This document shows positions 3,995-11,811 of a DNA stretch of 22,522 nucleotides, one piece after another. Within the stretch, counting starts at the first letter, position 1; the number at the start of each line of letters is the position of its first letter. The notes beneath the pieces were generated by a model that was not told the DNA's origin, made no database searches, and saw nothing but the letters and a program-made list of their open reading frames with translations. The stretch comes from a virus. The DNA is taken from positions 1-22,522 of IMG/VR virus record IMGVR_UViG_3300037485_001238; one strand, 5' to 3'. A program made the translations under genes and the position numbers.

Positions 3995-5321
3995 ACTCGC
4001 CCTCTCCGGGGAGAAACAGTTCATCTTGTTTGGCGGGGCCATCCGGGGCGGGAAGACTTACTGCCTCCTTCTAACCTTCATCTCGCTTTGTTCTAAATAC
4101 CCTCGCTCCCGGTGGGCGATTATCAGGCAGAGTATGCCCACGCTTCAGCGAACGACTTTGGTCACCTTCACATCCCTGATGAACCAAGGGCTTGGGGCGC
4201 ACGTTGCCGGGTGGGACAAGCAGAGCCAGATTGTGACCTTCAAGAACGGATCCGAGTTGCTCTTTATGGGCGAGAACTACGACACCGACAAAGACTTTGA
4301 CCGCTTCAAAGGTCTTGAGATCAACGGTGCGGGGATTGATGAAATCAACGAGTGCCAGGAGGGGTTGCTCTACAAGGTACTTGAACGTGCCGGTTCGTGG
4401 CTCAATGCCGAAGGCCGACCGCCCATCGTGGTGATGGGCAGTTGCAACCCAAGCAATAATTGGGTGAAGGAGTTGGTGTACGACAAATGGAAGGAGAACA
4501 ACCTTCCCCCCACCTGGGCCTACATCCCCTCCAAGATTACCGACAACCCCCATATCCCGGAGGACTACCTCAAATCCCTGCGCGACAATATGCCGGAGTA
4601 CGAGTACAAGCGATTCGTAGAGGGCGATTGGGAGGTGCAGGAAAAACCCGAAAACCCATTCTTTATATCCTATGATGCCAAACGACACGAATCCTTCCAA
4701 CCAACCTTCCGCACCAACCTGCCCATCTACATCTCTTTGGACTTCAACTTGCAGCCATTCTGCGGCATCGTTGCCCAGATGTGGAGCGATGAAGATGGAG
4801 ACCACCTGCATATCGTGGATGAGTTCAACGTGGTTGATGGCTCCATCCCTAAAATGGTTGATACGATAAAGGCCAAGTACGCCCCTTTCCTGTTCTCCTG
4901 CCAAATCACCGGGGACGCGATGGGCAAGCGGGGCGATTTATCGCAGAGGGACAACGCGAACTACTACGAACAGCTCGCCAGGGGCTTAGGGTTAAGCCAA
5001 CGGCAGATTCGTATTGTCCCCAACCCGAAGCACGAGAACAGCCGGGCGCAATGCAACTACCTCCTTCAATTCCACCCCGATATCAAGGTGAACCCGAAGA
5101 CCTGCCCCGGTATGGCGCGGGATATGAAGATGGTGGCCTGCGATGCGAGCGGGACGATTATTAAGCGAAACCGATTTATTATCAGTCAGCAGTCCGACTT
5201 TGCCGACTGCTTTCGGTATCTTTGCAACAGCTTCCTGAACGAGTGGTACATCAAACACCTCAAGCGAAATGGTTACAGCAAGTTCGGGCCTAACTTCATC
5301 CCTGAAACGAACCACCTATGA
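3960..5321 (+). CDS. terL: Terminase large subunit
   Basis: This is the DNA-packaging motor: an ATPase that pumps DNA into the capsid and a nuclease that cuts the concatemer. With the start at 3960 (453 aa; an in-frame ATG at 3936 adds eight residues), the Walker A loop GGAIRGGKT is at residues 25-33 and the Walker B end GAGIDE carries D127-E128. The RNase H-like nuclease shows acidic residues in ISLDFN (D261), ITGDAMG (D319) and SDFADCF (D413, D416). Length and motif order are typical of tailed-phage large terminases. I prefer 3960 because KLTARQTQAYKLAL reads as the usual N-terminal helix and leaves less overlap with the small subunit gene. The 3' end overlaps the next gene by an ATGA junction. 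Confidence 0.95.
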   Translation: MKLTARQTQAYKLALSGEKQFILFGGAIRGGKTYCLLLTFISLCSKYPRSRWAIIRQSMPTLQRTTLVTFTSLMNQGLGAHVAGWDKQSQIVTFKNGSELLFMGENYDTDKDFDRFKGLEINGAGIDEINECQEGLLYKVLERAGSWLNAEGRPPIVVMGSCNPSNNWVKELVYDKWKENNLPPTWAYIPSKITDNPHIPEDYLKSLRDNMPEYEYKRFVEGDWEVQEKPENPFFISYDAKRHESFQPTFRTNLPIYISLDFNLQPFCGIVAQMWSDEDGDHLHIVDEFNVVDGSIPKMVDTIKAKYAPFLFSCQITGDAMGKRGDLSQRDNANYYEQLARGLGLSQRQIRIVPNPKHENSRAQCNYLLQFHPDIKVNPKTCPGMARDMKMVACDASGTIIKRNRFIISQQSDFADCFRYLCNSFLNEWYIKHLKRNGYSKFGPNFIPETNHL

Positions 5322-5653
5322 GCTGCCTTGAATGCACCGATTGCCTATCCGTAGGAACCTTTGACATCTGCTGCGACAGCATCGTCCTCGCTCAGGCCGA
5401 CCCATCCACCACCTACAAGGTCGTAATCACCGATGTAAGCCTGAACTCCAAGACCACCTACGACCTGACCACCGGGGTGAGTGGCAATATCACCCTATCC
5501 CCCAACGAAGGCGTTTATAGCCCCAATCGCACCTACGAGGTCAGAATCTACCCCGACAACGCCTGCGACTCCAACGACCCCCAAGCAATGGATAACGAAC
5601 TGCACACCAATGCAGAGTTCTGCTTTTCTTTCCAATTTGAACGCCTATCCTAA
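5318..5653 (+). CDS. Small Cys-rich putative virion protein, 111 aa
   Basis: The frame starts at the ATG embedded in the terminase stop (ATGA at 5318-5321). The first 20 residues hold six cysteines (CLECTDCLSVGTFDICCDS), and later cysteines occur in DNACDSND and EFCFSF. The rest alternates Thr/Ser/Asn-rich strands (YKVVITDVSLNSKTTYDL, YEVRIYP), suggesting a small beta-sandwich. I do not recognise a family. The similar Cys- and Thr-rich style of the large appendage genes downstream suggests a structural accessory role, which is inferred from context only. It shares a 1-nt TAATG overlap with the next gene. Confidence 0.6.
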   Translation: MSCLECTDCLSVGTFDICCDSIVLAQADPSTTYKVVITDVSLNSKTTYDLTTGVSGNITLSPNEGVYSPNRTYEVRIYPDNACDSNDPQAMDNELHTNAEFCFSFQFERLS

Positions 5654-5931
5654 TGATGACATCCAAAGACCGCAAAGGCCCGAAGCCTTCCAGACAATTC
5701 AAAGTTGTTGAAGAGTCCTCCAACCCCGCCCAACCCCCCAAACCAATGAGCAACCAACGCAAACGACTGCACATCTACAAACCATTAGATCTCCGAGGCA
5801 ATAGAAACGCGGCATTCACCCGACTGACCCTTGGCTACAAAAATTACTGCATCGGATTTGAAATCAACGATGAGTTCGTTGCTATCTCGTTGATATTCAG
5901 ATACATCGTGTTTTCCTTCAAACCCGTATGA
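5653..5931 (+). CDS. Hypothetical protein, 92 aa
   Basis: The ATG at 5653 overlaps the previous stop by one base; a second ATG follows immediately at 5656. The N-terminal half is basic and Pro-rich (KDRKGPKPSR, NPAQPPKPMSNQRKR); the C-terminal half is hydrophobic and beta-like (YCIGFEINDEFVAISLIFRYIVFSF). The tail could be a membrane-associated strand or helix, but it is short. No family is recognised. It overlaps the next gene by four bases (ATGA at 5928-5931), so it is probably expressed as part of the same coupled series. Confidence 0.55.
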   Translation: MMTSKDRKGPKPSRQFKVVEESSNPAQPPKPMSNQRKRLHIYKPLDLRGNRNAAFTRLTLGYKNYCIGFEINDEFVAISLIFRYIVFSFKPV

Positions 5932-6242
5932 CCGACTACTTCGCCTTGGAGACTTTCTTTAGGGCCGTGGTCGTGAGTTTGATGGTCGTGTCGCTCTCCA
6001 TTTCTATGGAGGACGAACAACTCCTGCACGGTCTGCAAAAGCGACTGCGACTCCTTCTCCCCCCGAACAAGTACCCGATGCTCCACAAACCGGTTTACGG
6101 ATGCGTGGGGTGTATGGCTTCGTTTTGGGGAGGCATCTTTTACCTTCTCACCGCCCCGATTTTCGGCTTCCACCCCCTTGAGATGGCCGTGGTGATGATT
6201 ATGGGCGTGGCTCTCAATTTCATCTTTATCAAACTATCGTGA
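5928..6242 (+). CDS. Small integral membrane protein with a CxxC motif, 104 aa
   Basis: Three hydrophobic segments are visible: about residues 10-25 (AVVVSLMVVSLSI), 63-80 (MASFWGGIFYLLTAPIFG) and 84-101 (LEMAVVMIMGVALNFIFI). Between the first two is a basic stretch (LQKRLRLLLPPNK) and the motif KPVYGCVGCMASFWGG, with cysteines at 59 and 62. Similar 'KP..GC..CM.SFWG' small membrane proteins occur in Bacteroidota phages as far as I recall, without known function. Lying between terminase and tail genes in a late operon, it could act in lysis or in the envelope during assembly, but nothing in the sequence proves this. Its stop overlaps the GTG start of the next gene. Confidence 0.7.
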   Translation: MTDYFALETFFRAVVVSLMVVSLSISMEDEQLLHGLQKRLRLLLPPNKYPMLHKPVYGCVGCMASFWGGIFYLLTAPIFGFHPLEMAVVMIMGVALNFIFIKLS

Positions 6243-6883
6243 TACACAAAATCGTTTACAAACTATTCAAAAAGGAGTTGACCCAAATGGTATGGGACGA
6301 AACCTACAAGCCCGACACAATGAAGGGGCTGAAATTCGCGTTGGTCTGCGAGGGCCACAAGTTCTACATCTACCCGAACATCTTTGACATCCCCATTGAG
6401 CGGATGGGACGGATTCAAGACCTGGTGATTCAGTTGCAGAGGATGGTGAGCCGGGAGGAGATGGACATTTTCTTGGAGAATATGGAGAACGCCTTGAACG
6501 CCTCCGTTTCGGGCGCAGCGGTCAAGAACCTGGCGCAAATCGGCTTTTTGGTTGGGGAGATGCGCAAGAGGAAGGAGATGCTGATTCACCCGGAGGTGAT
6601 GATGGAGTTAGCCGGTGCTGTGTTGATTCGTGAAGACCAGAACCCAGGTGAGTGGAATGCGGAGTTTGAGCAGAAGAAGGTGGAGTCTTTCAAAAACGCC
6701 TACAAGGGCAAGGAGTTGTATGATTTTTTCGTTTTAGCCGGGCTGAGTCAATACTTTCCCAATATCGCACATTTAGAAGAAGATTGGACAATCTTTTGGG
6801 AGATGGCGGCCTCCCGGCTGGAAGCGACCCAGGAACTCCTGAAGTCAGAGCTATCGGCTCGGAACTCTACTTCAGCGACCTAA
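6239..6883 (+). CDS. Putative tail assembly chaperone, 214 aa
   Basis: A GTG at 6239 forms a GTGA overlap with the preceding stop; the first ATG in frame is at 6287 and would remove 16 residues. The protein is helical and acidic, with 'MVSREEMDIFLENMENALNASV', 'LAQIGFLVGEMRKRKEMLIHPEVMMELAGAVLI' split by short turns and 'ELYDFFVLAGLSQYFPNIAHLEEDW'. No family is certain. The chaperone call rests on position: it is the gene upstream of the tape measure gene and is followed by an overlapping -1 frame without a usual start codon, the arrangement seen for lambda G/GT-type chaperones. These bind the tape measure protein during tail assembly. Confidence 0.55.
   Translation: MIHKIVYKLFKKELTQMVWDETYKPDTMKGLKFALVCEGHKFYIYPNIFDIPIERMGRIQDLVIQLQRMVSREEMDIFLENMENALNASVSGAAVKNLAQIGFLVGEMRKRKEMLIHPEVMMELAGAVLIREDQNPGEWNAEFEQKKVESFKNAYKGKELYDFFVLAGLSQYFPNIAHLEEDWTIFWEMAASRLEATQELLKSELSARNSTSAT
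6724..6730 (+). promoter_or_regulatory. Candidate -1 ribosomal frameshift site (T TTT TTC)
   Basis: In the frame of the chaperone-like gene the codons read GAT TTT TTC, so T6724-TTT-TTC is a canonical X XXY YYZ heptamer. The -1 frame has a TGA at 6721-6723 immediately upstream and then stays open to 7032. A nested inverted repeat (TCCCAA 6757-6762 with TTGGGA 6796-6801, enclosing AGATT / AATCT) lies downstream, though farther away than usual stimulators. Confidence 0.45.
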
Positions 6884-7032
6884 ATTGGCGTGAGTTCTTC
6901 GTCTTCCTTGCGGATGGCGATATCTTTCTATACAAGGAGTATATGAAAACATCCGTTGAGGATGTCTTAACTTTGCTCAAGCACTTCCAAGAGGAAAGGC
7001 AACGCAAGGCTAAACAAAACCACAATGGCTGA
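6730..7032 (+). CDS. -1 frame extension of the tail chaperone (GT-like second part)
   Basis: The -1 frame carries about 100 codons ending at a TGA at 7030-7032. The last two thirds look like real protein: SELYFSDLNWREFFVF, ADGDIFLYKEYM, SVEDVLTLLKHFQEERQRK. There is no ATG before 6943 and the only early start-like codon is TTG at 6784, so expression by frameshift from the upstream gene is the simplest explanation; the fusion would be about 264 aa. The first part of the frame (6730-6850) overlaps sequence that also looks real in the 0 frame, so the slip could occur elsewhere in the overlap, or a TTG start could be used. It overlaps the tape measure ATG by eight bases. Confidence 0.5.
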   Translation, partial: RFSRAESILSQYRTFRRRLDNLLGDGGLPAGSDPGTPEVRAIGSELYFSDLNWREFFVFLADGDIFLYKEYMKTSVEDVLTLLKHFQEERQRKAKQNHNG

Positions 7033-10030
7033 TAAAATATCGGTAAGTTACGATGCGAATGTAGATGACCTCAAGAGGAAGCTTGATGAACTGATTGCGA
7101 AGAACAAGGAGCTTGCGGCCCACGCGACCGCAGCGGCCAAGGCTCTATCCAACATTGCCTCGGCCCAAGGGCTGTCCACCATAAACAATATCAACAATTC
7201 GTTCAACACAACGGCGAACGTATTGGCGCAGGTGAACACCAACTTAACCCAGGTTAATGCCCAACTGAACAACACCGTTAATCTCGGCAGGCAAACATCC
7301 AACACGCTGAACAATGTCAAGGTCTCAGCAGACCTTTTGACAAGGGCGTTTCAGTTTCTTGCCGCAAGGATGATTGCTGCATTCAGTATCAATGCCATCA
7401 TAAACTTTGGCAACTCGGTTGTGGACGTGGAGCGCAAAATGGAGCTTCTTCAAAACCGAATCAACTTCGTCTTTGACTCGGCCAATGCCGGCTCGCTTGC
7501 CTTTACAAGGCTTCGCAAAATGTCTTTGGAACTCGGTATTGAGTTCTCTTCCCTTGCTGAGGGCTTTGCCTCGTTTGGTATTGCCGCGAAGATGGCGGGA
7601 TTTTCCGCATCTGAAACCGAAAAGGTGTTTAGCCGGGTGGCCGTTGGTCTTCGCGCTGCGGGTGCGGGTTCGCTTCAAACCCAACGAGCCTTCTATGCCC
7701 TGCAACAGATGCTCTCCAAGGGCGTGGTTGCTGCGGAAGAATTGCGCAGGCAGTTAGGTGAAGCCTTACCGGGTGCATCCGACTTGATGACGCAAGCCTA
7801 TAACCGACTGCATCCAGGTCAAGAACTTACCAACCGACAGTTCACCAAGATGCTTGAGGAGGGCAAGATTATTTCCAAAGAGATTCTGCCAGAGTTCTCC
7901 AAGGTCATTGAGGAAGTCTTTGCGCCTGCCCTTTCCGGAAAGCAAAACTCTCTTGACGCATCCATCCAAAGAGTAACAACGCAGCTTGAAAGATTCAAGC
8001 AATCCCTTGCCAATTTCCTACCGACTAAGACGGTCTTCAATGTTTTGAGCGACTTCTTTGATGACTTGAACACAATGATGGAGGCTGGGTTCTTCAATTT
8101 TACCAAACTCGCAGCATTGGCCGCAACGGGTAACCTTACCGTTTTGACCGCAGAATTTGAGAGGCTTAGAGGCATTCGGGAAGCGGAGCAAATAAAAGCA
8201 GAAAGGGAAGAAACCGAATTGCAGAAGAGGATTGAGCAAAGGGCGCAGATGTACTTCAAGCAGGGAGTCACTTCGGAAAAGGCGATTTCGGGCGAAACCG
8301 ATAGGATTAAAGAGCAAAGGGAAGAACTGAAAGGCCTAATTCAGCAGCTTGAAAAACTTGAAATTGCCGAGAAGCAGGCAAGAAAAGCCCCAATGACAGA
8401 CCAAGGCTTAAAGCAAAAGGAGGATGCGATAAAAGCGGTTTCTGCTCAAAAAGCCCTAATAGAGCAGAAGAAAAAAGAGATAGATTCCACCCAAAGGCTT
8501 ATATCTGAATTGTCCAGGCTTGGACAACAGCGAGAAGAAGCCGAAGGGCCAAATGCGATTGCAGCGGCCAAAGAACGCCTTGCCTTGGAGGAAACCCAAC
8601 TACTCAAAACCAAGGAGAACACCGTGGCCTATGTCAATCAAATGATAAAGGTCATTGAGGCTCGCAAGAACTTGGTGAAACTTGAGAAGGCCAAAACGCC
8701 CAACCAAATGGGTCTTGACCTTGCAAAACTTGACGAGGAGTTGGAGAGGTACAAGAAGATGATTAACTCCTTCACCCCCGAAATGGCCGGTATCGTGGAG
8801 GAAGGGATTTATGTGCCGAGCGTAGAAGCCTGGGAAAAGTTGGATAAAGAGAATCGCAAGTTCGCTGAGAATCAACTTGATTTAGCCTTAACAATGGCTC
8901 AAAGGGGCGTTGAAATCACCGAGGAAGGCACAGAAGCTCGGCTGATTGCCGAAAGAAATTTAGCCCTTCAGGTCGCAGAAATTGAGAAGTTCAAAGTGAA
9001 CATATCAAGCGACTCAGAGGAATTGAAAGCCTCAAAAATTAAACTGATAAATGGTGAGCTGAGGAACAAACTCAAAGCTCTTGATGACAAGTTTCAAAAG
9101 GAAAAAGAGGAAAAGGACAAAGACTATGCCGAGTTCTACAAGCGATTACAGGATGGCTTGGATGGGTACGAAGGGCGTTCTCTGCAACGGAGGCTCAAGG
9201 CTATCCGGGAATACTATGGCAAACTGATTGCAGAGGCTAAGGTTTATGGAGCAACAAAGGAACAGATTGATGCCCTTACCACAGAAAAGGACAAGGCTTT
9301 GTTTCTTGAAAACCTTAAACAAGTTGGGGAATTTATTAATGCGGCAGGGGATTTGTACGGTAGGATGACTGACATTCAGCAGATGGAGCTGGATAGCCAA
9401 AAGGTTGCTCTTGACAACAAACTTGCCCAAGGCCTTATCTCCGAGGAACAACACGCGATTGAATTGACCGAACTTGAAAAGAAGCAGTTTGAGCAAAACA
9501 AAAAGATGCAAAGGGCGCAGGTGCTGATTAACACCGCCTCCGCAATCGTTAGGGCTTTTAGTGATTTCGGGTTTCTTGGTGGCGCACTTGTGTCTCTTGC
9601 ACTTGGCGCAATGGCGATAAAGCAAATCGGCATAATTGACTCCACCGAATTTCCCGGATTCAAAGAAGGGGTCATTGACCTCAAAGGCCCAGGTTCGGAG
9701 ACCTCCGATAGCATTCCCGCTCGGCTATCGCGTGGTGAATCGGTGATGACCGCAGACGAGACGAAACGATACAAACCCGTCCTTCAAGCAATCCGGGATG
9801 GAGAGTTTGAGGCGTTTGTGGCGAAGAAGTACACCGGGGCTATGGCGATGAGTCGGGAGCAAGGCTCTTTTGCCCAAAACATCACCAACTCCCTTGATAT
9901 GAACAACGCAGAGATGGTTGATGCGATCCGCAGAAACAAGAGCGTGAAGATCGCAAATTGGGATGACTTCGGAAGGATTATGAGCAAGCCGAAGACGGCC
10001 TACAAGGTTCACAGAAGGAGGGCTTGGTAA
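7025..10030 (+). CDS. Tail tape measure protein, 1001 aa
   Basis: This protein sets tail length and occupies the tail lumen before ejection. The N-terminal 100 residues are helical and Ala/Asn/Thr-rich (repeated LAQVNTNLTQVNAQLNN-type pattern). A tape-measure N-terminal domain follows, ending in KGVVAAEELRRQLGEALPGA (about 231-250), a well-known signature. A long charged coiled-coil region spans about 375-800. Near 835-870 there is a hydrophobic, Gly/Ala-rich segment (FGFLGGALVSLALGAMAI), then GFKEGVIDLKGPGSETSDSI (about 878-897) with PARLSRGESVMTAD, a C-terminal pattern common in tape measure proteins. With about 1.5 angstrom per residue, the length suggests a tail near 150 nm. It is the longest gene in the window. 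Confidence 0.93.
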   Translation: MADKISVSYDANVDDLKRKLDELIAKNKELAAHATAAAKALSNIASAQGLSTINNINNSFNTTANVLAQVNTNLTQVNAQLNNTVNLGRQTSNTLNNVKVSADLLTRAFQFLAARMIAAFSINAIINFGNSVVDVERKMELLQNRINFVFDSANAGSLAFTRLRKMSLELGIEFSSLAEGFASFGIAAKMAGFSASETEKVFSRVAVGLRAAGAGSLQTQRAFYALQQMLSKGVVAAEELRRQLGEALPGASDLMTQAYNRLHPGQELTNRQFTKMLEEGKIISKEILPEFSKVIEEVFAPALSGKQNSLDASIQRVTTQLERFKQSLANFLPTKTVFNVLSDFFDDLNTMMEAGFFNFTKLAALAATGNLTVLTAEFERLRGIREAEQIKAEREETELQKRIEQRAQMYFKQGVTSEKAISGETDRIKEQREELKGLIQQLEKLEIAEKQARKAPMTDQGLKQKEDAIKAVSAQKALIEQKKKEIDSTQRLISELSRLGQQREEAEGPNAIAAAKERLALEETQLLKTKENTVAYVNQMIKVIEARKNLVKLEKAKTPNQMGLDLAKLDEELERYKKMINSFTPEMAGIVEEGIYVPSVEAWEKLDKENRKFAENQLDLALTMAQRGVEITEEGTEARLIAERNLALQVAEIEKFKVNISSDSEELKASKIKLINGELRNKLKALDDKFQKEKEEKDKDYAEFYKRLQDGLDGYEGRSLQRRLKAIREYYGKLIAEAKVYGATKEQIDALTTEKDKALFLENLKQVGEFINAAGDLYGRMTDIQQMELDSQKVALDNKLAQGLISEEQHAIELTELEKKQFEQNKKMQRAQVLINTASAIVRAFSDFGFLGGALVSLALGAMAIKQIGIIDSTEFPGFKEGVIDLKGPGSETSDSIPARLSRGESVMTADETKRYKPVLQAIRDGEFEAFVAKKYTGAMAMSREQGSFAQNITNSLDMNNAEMVDAIRRNKSVKIANWDDFGRIMSKPKTAYKVHRRRAW

Positions 10031-11811
10031 TGGCGAGTTTCACCGTTATTCTGGATGGTCAGACCTTGACCAACGAGCCGATGGGGTTGCAGGACACCGC
10101 GATCTCCATCCAACGAAACGAAGACCTTCCCGGCCTCTTCACCACGATGGTATCCGACTTGGAGTTCTGGGGCGATGGCTATGAAATCCTGTACGCCTAC
10201 TACAAAGCCAACGACCTATGCAAAGAGGTTTCCTGCGAAATCATTGAGAACTGCACCGATGGGCTGAACTTCAAGGGCATCATCTATCTGAGCGATGTGG
10301 AGTTCAACTCTTACAAGTGCATTGCGACTTGCTCGGTGGAGGATGATACCGTGCAGGGACGATTGATGCGCCTCAAGGACTTGCTTGTGCCGATTAACTC
10401 GGTGAACCAAGAAACGATTAACGGAGTCTCGCTGACCAACTGCGCATCCTACCAATTCTATACCGGTACGACCTACGGCAACCGCTTTGCGTTCAAGATG
10501 TCGGAGTTGTTTCAGTATGTTTTGGACTACCTGACCGATAAGACGGTCATCTTCCAAAGCGACATCTTCACGAATACGGACTACCGACCGCAGATGATAA
10601 GGCTTAACTGCGTCTTTTCGGTGGCCGGGTTTCCCTTGGAGATGAAGTGGATTGATGTGTACGGCAACGAGGTTACAAGGACTTTTGGTGGTGGCCCAAG
10701 CGGTCTTACGATAACGAACAATGCAACCTACGCTCAGGCCATTGCCACGGTGCTTAATCAACAAGTATTCGCTGACGCAGGGGGCAATAGTTATCAGGAC
10801 ATTATTTTTCCATACGCAGCAAGAACGGCCACGGATGGAGTGAATGACTTTGTTGATGTGCATTTCTATCACCAAACCACGTTCACGGCAATCAATGTAC
10901 TTGCCGGGGCAAGCACGGTGACGATTGATTCAACGATTGATGGGACTTACGGGGCGAACAATCTCTACGCCACCAACACCTCTCTGATTGAGCCTACGGT
11001 GTCAATGCCATCCATCTCTTTCTCCCAACTATTCCTTGGGATGAATGCCTTTTTCAACCTAAGCCTTTCCTTTACGAGGGTCGGTACGCAGCTCTACCTT
11101 CGGGCCGATACGCAGCCCTACTTCTTTGATAACACCCAATCTGCCGCTTTTACGGACGCGAAGGACGTGATGCTGAAGACCGACAACCCGCTTGTGTTCT
11201 CGGTGTTGAATTACACCAACCCAACGCTGAATAGCGCATCCATCTTCTATCAGGATGCAGGATATGCTTCGGCTCAATGTGCCGAGAACGAAGCCGGGGC
11301 AACGAACTACTTTCTCATCCCGAACGATTACTACAATGGAAACCCAAGCTCGCCTGCGCCTACGGGCGGTTTGTACTATGGGTTCTCATTGACGCAGGAG
11401 AACAAATGGATTCTTTTTGAGGAAAACACGGACGATATTAAAACGCCCAAAACGATCTTACGGATGGATCAGACGGGGACGCTTTCCCAAACGCTTTTCA
11501 ATAACGCAACGATAAGCGACCCAATATCCTACACCTATGCCGGTTCGTGCATCCACCCCTTTGCCGCGAAGAACTACCTCTTCCGCGCTCCGTTGGGAAT
11601 GCGATATGCCGGGTATTTGTTGGCGAACAACCTACCGATTAAGATAGCCAAGTCGCTCTCCTTTGAATACCCATTGAGCAGGGCGGACTTCAACCAAATC
11701 AGCAACAACCCGACCAACTACATTGTGGTGAACGGGACGAGAGGATGGATTATGAGCGTAGAGCATAATCTAAAAACAGGAATGACTACCTTTGAACTTC
11801 TAACGGAATGA
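10030..11811 (+). CDS. Putative distal tail / baseplate protein, 593 aa
   Basis: I place the start at the ATG in the TAATG junction with the tape measure stop (10030); an upstream in-frame TTG is less likely. The product begins MASFTVILDGQTLTNEP and is rich in aromatic residues and beta-strand patterns throughout, with scattered cysteines (LCKEVSCEIIENCTD, YKCIATCSVED). Position directly after the tape measure gene is where siphophages encode the distal tail protein and tail-associated proteins that form the tail tip. No specific domain is recognised, so the call rests mostly on gene order and the structural-protein composition. The last codons overlap the next ATG by four bases (ATGA at 11808-11811). 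Confidence 0.65.
   Translation: MASFTVILDGQTLTNEPMGLQDTAISIQRNEDLPGLFTTMVSDLEFWGDGYEILYAYYKANDLCKEVSCEIIENCTDGLNFKGIIYLSDVEFNSYKCIATCSVEDDTVQGRLMRLKDLLVPINSVNQETINGVSLTNCASYQFYTGTTYGNRFAFKMSELFQYVLDYLTDKTVIFQSDIFTNTDYRPQMIRLNCVFSVAGFPLEMKWIDVYGNEVTRTFGGGPSGLTITNNATYAQAIATVLNQQVFADAGGNSYQDIIFPYAARTATDGVNDFVDVHFYHQTTFTAINVLAGASTVTIDSTIDGTYGANNLYATNTSLIEPTVSMPSISFSQLFLGMNAFFNLSLSFTRVGTQLYLRADTQPYFFDNTQSAAFTDAKDVMLKTDNPLVFSVLNYTNPTLNSASIFYQDAGYASAQCAENEAGATNYFLIPNDYYNGNPSSPAPTGGLYYGFSLTQENKWILFEENTDDIKTPKTILRMDQTGTLSQTLFNNATISDPISYTYAGSCIHPFAAKNYLFRAPLGMRYAGYLLANNLPIKIAKSLSFEYPLSRADFNQISNNPTNYIVVNGTRGWIMSVEHNLKTGMTTFELLTE

Noticed and set aside
4071-4904. 277-codon minus-strand frame
   Set aside because: It lies wholly opposite the large terminase gene, whose motifs are intact.
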